64,000 nucleotides of DNA from Blasia pusilla. Lineage: Eukaryota > Marchantiophyta > Marchantiopsida > Blasiales. The stretch spans positions 53,072,001 through 53,136,000 of the forward strand of contig CM114272.1 of NCBI GenBank assembly GCA_050084515.1, in the 5' to 3' direction. The notes under the pieces were generated by a model. It was given only the letters and a program-made list of their open reading frames with translations. It had not been told where the DNA came from and made no database searches. The position numbers were made by a program, and so were the translations under genes. Shown here piece by piece: positions 8,948 to 20,149 of the stretch. Within the stretch, counting starts at the first letter, position 1. Every line of letters starts with the position of its first letter.

Positions 8948-11330
8948 GACCTTGAGATTTTTTTAATTTGGGATCGATCTGCATCTTATATGAAACTTTA
9001 GGGCAAGGTAATCTTTCATAAAAAAACATGTATACCAAGTTTCAACCCAATTGGATGTTTTTGTTTTCCATGGAAAATCCCGACTTCATTTTCATCAAAA
9101 GTTTTGATTATACATCCTCCAATGGATTGTGATATTTCTGGACTTTGGGATGTATGGTTATCTTCATGGTTGCACTAAAACGGACAAGTCCTTCCCTAGT
9201 ACGAATATAGACGAATTAGTTTAGGTATGTCCACGGATATGAATTCCAAAAGATAGAGCCCACACTTATAGTTTATCGTGAAAAGCAAGGTAAGGGCGGG
9301 TGGGGCAATAAGGAGGGAGGGAGGGAGGGAGGGAGGAAGTGGAGGTGGGAGGAGGAAGAAACGGGAAAGTGCAGATCACAAAGGAGAGTGGGGGAGATGG
9401 AGCCCACATGGAAAATCTAAAGGACGAAAGTTAGGCCACGGACTTTGTCCACATGCAAGATTGGTTATCCTTCTTGAAAGTTTGGGGATAGGCATTATTT
9501 CCTTTAAAAAAATTAGTATAACAAGTTTCAATCCAAATGGATGTTCTTGGTTTAAATGGAAATTTAAAATCCTAATGCCCTTTTCTAATTAAAGGCTATG
9601 ATCGTGTATCTTACAATTGAGTTTGGGATTCTTATACTTTTGGATGTATTTTCATCTCGTATGAAATTTAGGTTTAAATTATTAGTTCCTTCAAAGGAAG
9701 AGTACGCAAAACTTTAGCCCAAATGGACGTTATTGGTTAAAGTGGAAAATCCTAAATTGATTATCATTTAAAGTTGTAATCTCGCATCCTCCATTTGACC
9801 TTGGGATTTTTCTACTTTGGGATGCATGGTTATCTTTCATGAATCTTTGGAAAGGAAAACACAAAGTTTTTATATCATCATTTCATAGAAAGGAATAGTG
9901 ATATTATAGTATACGAAGTATAAACTCAAATGGATGTTAACGTTATAGGGGTTTATGTGGAAATATCGGTGTGTCATTCTTTATTAAAAGTAATAATTGT
10001 AAGTCTTGAAATCGACCTTGGTATTATTCTATTTTTAATATACTTTTAATTTTAATTAAAAATTTGGATAAATTTTCTTTTTAAAGTAAAGACTGAATTT
10101 CATCCAAAAACAAGTTTCTTCAAAACTCCATTTTTCACCCAAAAAAATCTCATTGCATGTCTTGCAAATGACCTTGTAAATTTAGGAGTTTTGTGTGTAT
10201 GGTTACATTGCATGAAAATTTGGGGATTATTTAATTCAAGAAGTCAATAGTATACTATGTTGAAGCCCGAATGGGTGTTTTGGCTCATGTTGAAAATTCC
10301 TAACTCCATTTTTTTATGAAAAGGTATGATCATGCATCCAAAATTGAGCTTTTTAATTTTAGGTCTATGATCATCCTCCATGAAAATTTGGATATTATTA
10401 CAATTACATTAAAAGAATTGTTGTACTAAGTTTCAATCCAAATGGATCTTGTTGGTTTGAGGGGAAAATCCCCAGCCTCATTTTTCATTGAAAGGTTTAA
10501 TCATATTTACTCCAATTGACCTCAATAGCATTTCGTTGCTTTGCCATGCATCTAGGCACCTCTTAGTAATGTGTGACATTCTCAACAACCTTAATGAATG
10601 GTTGTAATGCATGGCTAATGTGATTTAAAATGAATGATCTCATGTGTAACCATAGGACACGTAGCAACAACTTGGAATTGAACAAAGAGCAAGGATGATG
10701 CAAATAATATAGATGGGAATTTTTAGATTTTGGGATGTATTATCATCTTGCATGAAATCTTGAAGGAAGGTGTAATTTTGTTAAAAACACTACTCTACCA
10801 AGTTTCAGCCTAAATGTATGTTTTTGGTTATGGGGAGAAATCCCAACTCTATTTTTCATTAAAGGTGCATCCTCTTATTGACCTCAGGAGTTTTGGACTT
10901 TAAGGCCTATGGTTATCTCTGGTGTAATTTGTTTGAAAAAATAGTATTTCATGAAAAGGGATATTCTTCTAAGTCTAAGTCAGATTAGAATTTTTGGTGC
11001 TCGTGGAAAATCCTGCATCCATTTTTTTCATTGAGATGTATGATTGCAAATCCCATAAATGATCATTGGAATTATGGACTTTCGAACATTTGATAATTTT
11101 CCATATGATTTTTGGAAATTGATTTTTTTCTTAATAATTGCAATTATAGCAAGTCTTAGTCTGATCGGATATTGTTGGCCCAAGTCGAAATCCCAAACAT
11201 CATTTTTCAAGAAAATTTCTCCAAGTGCCTCCTCAAATTGAACTTGGTATTTTTAGACTTTGGGATATATGATCATCTTGCATGAAACTCTGTGAGAATT
11301 TTTTTTTTGTAAAAAAGAGAATGTCATACA
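8948..11330. repeat. Diverged ~175-bp tandem repeat array, right part
   Basis: The array seen at 1.3-3.6 kb resumes after the Copia insertion. TGGAAAA-type anchors lie near 9071, 9557, 9743, 9958, 10290, 10462, 10833, 11004 and 11186. Spacings are about 171-215 bp, or twice that where a unit has lost the anchor, once the 294-bp insertion at 9,167 is removed. The 'GACTTTGGGATGTATGGTTATCTT.CATGAA' block is especially clear near 9,140, 9,810 and 11,255. Confidence 0.75.
9167..9460 (-). mobile_element. Small non-autonomous TIR element, copy B
   Basis: Reverse-complement homologue of 136-482. On the plus strand it begins TGGTTGCACTAAAACGG and ends near GTCCACATGCAAGA. It interrupts a repeat unit whose normal sequence reads GGTTATCTTGCATGAAA. 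GGTTATCTTC lies left of it and GGTTATCCTTC right of it, which looks like a 9-10 bp target duplication, as made by Mutator-like (9 bp) or hAT (8 bp) transposases. It contains a GGGA microsatellite (9,311-9,336). Confidence 0.65.
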
Positions 11331-11840
11331 ACCCAAAAGAATATTATTGATTTTTTAAATCAGGAAAAAATTATTACTTTGGTTTTTACTAGAGAAAAAT
11401 AAATGGTTTTAAAATCTCATATGTGGTGTTAGTGTATGATATGTCATTATTTTTTAATTTTCTTTCAAATACTTTTGAACTAGCCCTAGAAACGCCCTAG
11501 TGTTACATGTTTTTTAATGTAGAAAGGGAAAATAGGTCAATTATTAGATGGCATATGTATGGGCTCAAAAAACATTGATATATGACTATGAGATTACAAA
11601 CATCATTTATATACAAATGTGACACAAGTTTAAGATAGGGTGTTGACTCAAGCAAAGTTTCTATTTTCTATGAAAATATTATTTTTTAGATTAATGTAAA
11701 ATTTTACACATGGTTTTAAATATAATAAGTTTATCGTCAATGGACATGCAATACTTTTCAAATATGACTTATCCTTAAATTTTTTTAACTTAAGTCACAT
11801 GCACATGATCTTTCATAAGGATTATGCTATCCAAATTTGG
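11331..11840. other. AT-rich spacer between repeat families
   Basis: AT-rich non-coding DNA with no clear repeat unit or frame. Confidence 0.5.
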
Positions 11841-14650
11841 AATGTGAAGATTTTTCTTCCATACTTAGGGATATGGTCTAAGTCAAGAAAAGATAACATG
11901 TGCCAAAATTCCAACTCAACCCGAGCAAGAAATTTTACTTGGATAAGAATGACAATCTCCTTTGTTTATTGAAAAGTGTCATTATTAAAAATGAAAGGAC
12001 ATTGACATTTTTTAGGGTTGGAATATGAAAAAAAATCCCTTACTAACTTAAGGATATGGGGAAAGGAAATAAATAGGATATCCCTAAAATGGAGCATTGA
12101 CCTATTGATGAATACAACAAAACGAGTATGTAAATCATCCCATGTGTTGGGCTCATTTAGAGATATTTTAAGGAAATTTTTGTATCGGGTAAGTTATCTA
12201 TTTTTGTTCAAACTCACTTTCTGTGCAAGGGAAGTTTCCCTTGATTTACTATCATAGGTTAAGGTTGAGAAGGTGACACGAGTGCATTGATTAACGGGGA
12301 AAGAAAGAGGTTGGCATGGAAGAACTTGTGGGTACATGATTGTCTATCTGTGCAGAATTTAAGATTGAGTATGGTGTTATGTGTTTAGGAATGTATGGAT
12401 GGTGATAGCGTTGTATGTTTTGTAGCAATATGTATACGCATCATATAAATGGATTAAGAATGTTCACTACGGAAATATTCAACTTCTTTTTTCTTTGAAA
12501 GGTCTTACTTTCTTGAATGAAATAATCTAAATATTTGTAGGAGTTGGGAGAAAAAGGATTTTTGCTCCAAACTTAGGGATTTGATATGAATCAAGAAAGA
12601 AGACACTATTAGAAAATTCAATTCAAATTTAGGAAGAAAATTCACTTCAAAAACATTAGCCTCTTTTTTCAATAATATGCCTAATATTTATGCCTTAATT
12701 GACCTTATTATTTTAGGGGTTGGCATGTATGGTAGTTTTCTTTAAAAAATAGATATTAGTTATGAGCCGAAGAAAGAAGACATTCTCCAAAATTTTAGAT
12801 GAATTAAAGTAAGAACACCCACTTGGAAAATTTTAATCAAATTTTTTTGGTAAAAGGTAGGTTTTCTACTAATTAAATCATCCTGATATTATTGGTGATG
12901 GAGATGTTATATTTTTCTCTTCTGAACGTGGGGATACATTATATATAAATTAAATATAACATCCTCTGAAATTTCCTCTCAAATGGAATATGAATGTTCT
13001 GTTGGAAATTGTTTGATTCCTTCTTCTTTCCTCATTAAAAGTTTAATGCTCGAGTATGAAATATGTGGTAAAAGCCTATCGAATAGGGCATCCTTATAAA
13101 CTTCAAGTATGAATAGGAACATTCACTTGGAAAATACTCAACTACTTTTTTTGGCGTTTCAAGGTCGAATGCTCGAAATGGTTTTCTTATTATTTATAGA
13201 GTTGGTATGTTTGGTGTTGTTTCTTCAAAAATTATGAATGTGCTATAAGGTCTTTTTTTTTATTAAAAAATGACCTTAATTTTTTTGGAGATGGAATATA
13301 AATTACGTTCCTTCCAAACTTAGGAATATGCTATAAGAATTAAAATGGGGGAATCTTCCAAATTTTCAAATCAAAGGGAATTAGAAATTTAACTTGGAAA
13401 ATAGTTGTTATCTTTTCTCATTAAAAGGTTTCACATCAACAATAAAAGGATCTTGATATTTGTGGGAGTTGGGATATTAAGTAATTTTCCTTCTATGCAT
13501 TAAAAGTATTTAAAACATGACATTCAGAAATTCCCTATAATTCCATCTTAAATGGAGTAAGAACATTCATTTGAGAAATATTCAAGTGGTTTGTTTATAA
13601 AGGTTTAATCTCCCGAGAATGAAATGAGCTGATGTTTTTTTGGATTTGGTATTTTCATAAATTCTCTTCTAAGCGTAGGGATCTAATAAAAGTACACCCA
13701 AAAAATACAACATTTTAAAAAATGTGCTTTAGATGAGTTCCTTTTTTTTCTTAGAGTTGGCATGTATGATATTTTTTTTCGGGACTTAGTGATGTGTTTA
13801 AAGCCTATCAAAGAAACATTCCCAAAAATTTCAACAAGTTAATTAAAAAAATTTATCTTGGAAAATTTTAATACTTTTTTCATCAAAAGGTTTGATTGTC
13901 AATAATGAGAAGATTTTGATATTTTTAGTTATTGGGATAATCAGAATTACTGTTACAAACTTAAAGGTATGGTATAATGCTGTAAAATAAGTTGTGAAAG
14001 CTTTTAAGTTAAGATGGAATAAGAATATTCACTTGGAACATATCTCTCCTTGTTTCATTAGAAGGCTTCACCATAAATATTGAAATGACCTTGAATATTT
14101 GTGGAGTTGGAAGTTTTCTTCCAAACCTGGGGATGTGGTGTAAGGCCATCAAAGAGAGCATTCTTGAAAAAAAATTAGCTCAAAAGGAGTGAGAAAATCC
14201 ACTTATACAAATTTAATACTTTTTTTTGTCATTAAAAGGTCCAATGGAAGTGCTTAAATTGACCTTCTTATTTTTGGATATTTTCATGTGTATCTTTTTC
14301 TTTGAAACGCAGGTATATGTTTGAAGTACATGATAGAACATATTCCTCAAAATTCCTGGTGAAACTTTTTACTCCATATGAACAATAATTTTGAGGTGGA
14401 AGTTTAAACAAAAGAAGATCCAAAATATTCTAGTTGAAAAAAGAAAGATCTTTCCCCTTGAAAATATTGGACTATTTCTTTTTATCAAAAGGTATGATCT
14501 TTGTGCTTGAAATGGCCTCTTCCATAACAAAATACATGAATTTACAAAAATAAATAAAAATTCATGAGTTGGAAATTTAAGTAGTTTCTTGATTATAAAA
14601 AATAAATTCTTACATAAATATCGGTCTTCTTTCAAACGAGTATTTTTAAG
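11840..14650. repeat. Second diverged tandem repeat family (~175-180 bp)
   Basis: A different recurring framework: 'AA.TGACCTTGATATTTTTGGAGTTGG', 'TTCTTCCAAACTTAGGGATATGGTATAAG', 'ACATTC.CAAAAATTTCAA', 'ATTCACTTGGAAAATATTCAA.T.CTTTTTTTCATTAAAAGGT'. The CATTAAAAGGT-type word recurs near 13,035, 13,160, 13,425, 13,600, 13,880, 14,060, 14,230 and 14,485, with several steps near 170-180 bp. It shares CATTAAAAGGT and GACCTTG words with the first array, so the two families may be related. Confidence 0.6.
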
Positions 14651-17600
14651 TATTAATTATGAATAATTATAAAATATGAGTAAATGCTTGCAAGGCCATG
14701 GTCCAATTTTCACACAACAAATTTTATTCAAAATTCCATGGAATTGTTGGAATGCATTTGATTGCGAAAAATTCCACTTTATTTTATAGGTTCTCAATAG
14801 AAAGCAAGACTTAATATTTAAAAATTATTGTGCGTTCTCTTTGTCCTCAAATGACCAAGCATTGGTTCACACGTCTTACGTTGAACCCTCGTTGAGCCAT
14901 TTCAGCTACATTCTCACATTCCTCCTTCCCTAACCCTAAAAGTAGATTCTGAATTCAGAAAGGGTATTGGCATTCACAATGGAGACCCTCCTTCATGCCT
15001 AAAACTATATCTTCTTGAGAAAAGGGGGTAGAATAAATCCATCAATTCAAACCTCCTCAAGACTAACTTACTAACATAGGGATTGCTCGAATCCTCGAGG
15101 AAAATATGGTAATGAAGTATAAATCAAATTCATCAATTCCAACTTATCTCCAGATCGGTGCCCTTCAAGAAAATGTGGGCTTTGTGGGTTTGTATTTTTC
15201 TTGTTAGCAATTGGGTTAGGCTATAAATATCATACATATCCACAATAAACTACAAACACATTTATTGGTTAATTGTCATATGGAAAGGCATTGCATTCTA
15301 ATTTTAATCTTGCATTTTAATAATAATATAGCCTATTGCACACAATGAGGACCACAAGAATGAACTTTGCATATATCAATAATGTCTCTTATGTGCTTTG
15401 AATCGAAGTTTGTGGTGTATAATGGTATTGTGCAAGAGCGGGAGAAATGTTGTGAGGTTTGCCCCTTAGTTTTCTAGTAACCTTACCAACTACCAACTAG
15501 AATTCTCTCGTAGATCAAATGAATTACATGACTAAAATATAGAATATTTGGGGCCATAGTAGTACTTAATACCATCAATGTTTAGAGCAACTAAACCCGT
15601 GCATGGAATGCCTTGGTAGGATACAAAGTGATTTCCGTATTGCTCTTACCCATAGAATACCACAACCTAGCTTGGTTGCCACCTAGGATCCTCCCTAAGC
15701 ATGACGCTTGAATATTTACAATTTCCGTGATTGTGTTGGCCCTAAGGTCATCCACCAAGAGCAATGTTGTGGTATTAAAGGAGCATAACCATTACAATAT
15801 TGAAGAAAATCCTCCTATATTTCCTCTCCTCTCATTGGTCTATCTCTAAGACCCATATATCCTACTTCTTGTCCTACTCCTTCAAGTGGTAGGGATGCTT
15901 ATTTTTTGAGTTATAATGTTTGGTGCTATATGTTGAGGAAGGAGCTATTAGAGGGCGTGGCTTTGCTTGATCTGTACATGGCTAGAGTGGTGGATGATGT
16001 GTATTCACATTTGGCCATACTTTTTTGGACTCACTTTGAAGATACAATAACACTATAGGCAAATATATTCCTTCACCATGTTAGAAGGCTTACATATGCA
16101 TTTGAGATATATATACATAATGATGTGCAATGTGTGGGGGGCCCACCTTATCCTCGCATGTTGGAAAATGATCTAGATAGGAATACATGGGGAATTCCAA
16201 AATGAAGGCAATATTTTAGGAGGTTTGGTGCAAATGTTAATTAATCGCTTCATATCTAATCGTTGTCATTAAATGCTTATTGTTGCACGGTAACTTAGAG
16301 AGATGAATTAAAAGTTTGTAATGGAGAAGATGTCTAGGATGTAAAAAAATCCGAGAAATAGGATGTTTTTAGCTAAAGAAAATTTGTTGGGATGAGAGTT
16401 GGCATGCGATGGAGCTCCTACATAGGAGAGAGTGGATAAATAGTGAGTGGCGGAGATATCCAATTACATCATAGGGGACATACTCCTTCGGAAAAGTTGG
16501 ATTAGAGGCGTATTGAGATGCCTTTGCAAGTCTATCGAACCTTAATTTTTTTACATTTCCATTCCATCTTCATTAACTCTAACACATATTATGTATTGAA
16601 TTCTTGCAATAGATTAAATATGACATTGACCTACACTTTCCAATAGTGGATGATGTTTGGCACAAAAAGAGGTGTGTGATGTTGGTTTTCATGGATTTGG
16701 AAATCCTCTTAGTTCATGTATGATTCCGAAAAAAATTAGCTCCAATCACTTTATGATTTTCTCGATAACTATTGTTTCCATGTGATTTTCATTTTCATGA
16801 TTAAAAATACTAAATTTTGTGTGGTAGCATTCTATGCCATATCAAAATGAGAAGAGGGATGTGGAGGAAGATTGGAAAATTCATGATGGTGTACAAGATA
16901 TCCATGTGGATGCATTGCCAAGAGCAGATCCCTCGTATGAGGTCAAGAAGAAAATATTTTTTTCCCCATTAGATTTGGACAATGACTCCTTCTCAAGGAT
17001 AATATGGATCTCAAGATGAATATATATATATAGTGCAATATGTCTATTGGTAAAGTTTCTAGAATATAGTAATAGGAGCTTTAGGTGGGGTGCATTGAGG
17101 TTAGGTATTATGCCAATATGGATGGACCGCATCCAATCGTGATAATCTTACACCCGATGGCATGGTAGAAGTCCATCTTAATTCATAGAAGGAACTATGC
17201 CTAATCGGCCACATCTAGGCAGATGTCATAGAGCATCAATACCTTCAACATGTGTAGATCCATCTACCACAACTTTATATAAAAGATCATGTGGCTCACC
17301 AAACACTTGCCAACGACATAAGACATGTCAATACCTCTATGATCAAGAGCTTATGTTATATATCTACTTTGGATCACTATGTAAGACATGACGTGTACAT
17401 TAATCCCATTATATGTGTTTTTAGGACTTGTGTGAGAATTGTGATGGGATATAGCTCGGTATTGTCTCATCCTTCTCACAAAATATGCAGTATGTTGGGA
17501 TAATAATCAATGAATCTGCACTATATCTAATAATGCTTGATAATCCTAACTAAAGAAATAAATGATGATTCAAATATGTGATTTATTTACGCTTGATTGA

Positions 17601-19076
17601 AAAAAATTCAATTTCTTTTTGAATCCTTGCAAAATTGTGTGATTACCAAGTTGCTAAAAACTTGAAGAAGAATGAACTCTTGTGAGTTTCTTAAGAGTCT
17701 TCTATGAGTGTGAGAAAATAGTAGTAAGGACACGAAATTTATGAGTCCCAAACTAGTACTAAGCAAGTATTTTATGAATTTATTCCTTCATCCTATGAGG
17801 GATTTTTAATTAGGAGGAATGTAGATTGAAACTCTCATGACTAGAAAATTCCTCCCATTTTTAGTAATAGTATAATAGTACTGGATATACTATCATACAA
17901 AAACAACTGGAAGTTGCGGATTTAAATCATATTTGGAAAATGATACTCTATATGATCAAATATGTACACTTTTGATAAAAAAATGTGTTCTCACAAATGT
18001 ATCTTTTTCCAACTTCCTCCTAGTTGCCTTATTCAAAATGATGCAAGGCAGACTCATCTGTTCGACCATGTTTGCCCACTCACATGCACACCTCATTTAC
18101 TACATTTTCAAGCTCCCTCTTGTAGACATTCCATCTTCATGGAGCATTATAATATGTTGGTGGCATCATGTATCATACCATCAACCATTTATTGATTCAT
18201 TTGTATAATGTGTTTTTTCATGCGTAATTTCTTGTGATGGTGCCTCCGCTGCCTAATATGTTTCCTTTCTAAGTATTGTAAGATCGTTGGATGTATTGAT
18301 ATCTTGATCCTCTAGTCCATATTGTAAGCCTATTGGGTGGTCACACCTCTAATGTGATTGGCTCATAGAATTCTCCCTTTAGCTATGTGTGAACTTGCCC
18401 CTCAGATAACCCACTCTCGCTCAATAGTCCGCTACCTTCCCCTCTCTCCTTGTGATATCATTTATGTTGAAGAGAAGAGAATTTTTACGGCACATGCGGA
18501 AGGATTGCATGTACATGTGTAAATTAATGATGACGTATTCGAGAGGTGGGGAATCTATATGTGCATATTACCACCAATTGGTTCCCATTTGGGGCTATTT
18601 ATAGAAGCTTATCATTTTGAGTAAAACTCCTATCTCGGTCATGGTTGATTTCCTTATTGACATGGTATCCCCTGACCCGACATTATTTTGGATTAGGGTT
18701 GTAAATATGAGCTTAATGCCTAGGTTACCTAGGAAAGAGTTTGGGAGAGAGAATACATCTCAAGGAGAGAGTGCGTATAGAGCTCATTCCTTTTTTTGAA
18801 CCTCTTTCCATTAGGCGATGGAGCTACGTCCTTGCATTGTAAGTTACTTAAACCTCTCTTAAAGTCACTTTATGAGAAAGGGTTTGGTTTGATATGAGAG
18901 AGAAACTATGGAGTTTTTATGTTATATTTATGATGCTATATTGGAGACTTTTTTGGTAGATGATCATATGTGCATTTGATTTTCAACTTTACAAGATGGC
19001 TAGATGATGAAAGAATTTATGTTGTATAGTGATGTGAGTGTGCATATAACCCCCCTCAATTTAATATGGACATTGT

Positions 19077-19107
<31 letters not shown>

Positions 19108-19800
19108 TTGGATCAGAAGTTTGAAAATAATAGAATTTTGGATGAAGTCAAAATGAAATTATAGTTCATGAATGCTGTCTACTTTAGTGATCAATTGAAA
19201 GACCCATCAAATTTTAACAAGAAGTAAAACACAAAATTTCAAACAATTTTAGCGGTAAGTTATGGATGCAAGTGACTTATGTACATGTCACTCGGAATAG
19301 CAATGAAGTAAACTAAAAGAATTAAGGGGATATTGTATAGGATGCTAGGGGTTTATTTCAAGAACCTTGGCCACCCTATTATCTAACACGAGTCGTCTTT
19401 AATCATGTGCATGATGGAAGAGTGATCTTTGAATAAAACAACACAATAGAAATATGAACATACATACATCATATATTATTCTTTTTACTATCTAGTATGT
19501 AATCTATAATATCATTATTTGGATTAGCTCTTTCTATTTTACATTTCAAAAGCTCCACATTCATGTTGATAGTTTTATTGGACAAGTCATCACAATAAGG
19601 TCTCAAAATGTCCGTTCTCGGAAAGGGTCGATGAGGTTTGCAAAAATTTCCCGACGGGATTTGTCTCGCTTCATGTCATTTTGAGACAGTGCAAGCAAAA
19701 TTTTCCATCAGAAATTTTCACAAAAAGTAGTGCCAAAAAGAACCTCATGATTATATTCCATTTTCTCCTCCAAGAATTTTTGGTTCGTCCCGTTTGGTTC
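14651..19800. other. AT-rich region, no gene recognised
   Basis: Non-coding as far as I can see. It holds short frames only, for example 61 residues at 16,834-17,019 and 91 at 17,933-18,208, with no motif I know. A (GA)n tract lies at 19,077-19,102. Some stretches (15.9-17.5 kb) have a codon-like feel and could be very old element remains, but I cannot assign them. Confidence 0.4.
19077..19102. repeat. (GA)n microsatellite
   Basis: Uninterrupted GA dinucleotides over 26 bases. Confidence 0.98.
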
Positions 19801-19867
19801 CCGAATGTTTTTGGGGATTTTTTCATCCTTTTTGATTTTTGAACGTTTCACTTCCATCAAGGTTTTT

Positions 19868-19940
19868 GGAAGACGAGACTTTCATGCAAGATTTTGAGAA
19901 GTTTGGAAGATGAGATTTTCGTGCAAGATTTTGGAAAGGA
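19868..19940. repeat. 37-bp direct duplication
   Basis: GGAAGACGAGACTTTCATGC... at 19,868 is repeated as GGAAGATGAGATTTTCGTGC... at 19,905, with GCAAGATTTTG shared. Confidence 0.85.
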
Positions 19941-20149
19941 GGAGTTCAAAAATTTGAATACCGGAAAATGCTTAGAAAGCCATGCATGGCAAGGTATTTA
20001 CAAGAATAAATACAAAATCCGATCCAATATGTATCGGAATAATCATCCCATGCAAAGTTCCAGAGTAGTTGATGGAAATGATGCTTACGAGATGCCCTCT
20101 GAAAAACTGGAAAATGAGGAGAAAAAAGAAACAGGAAAAACACATCCAC

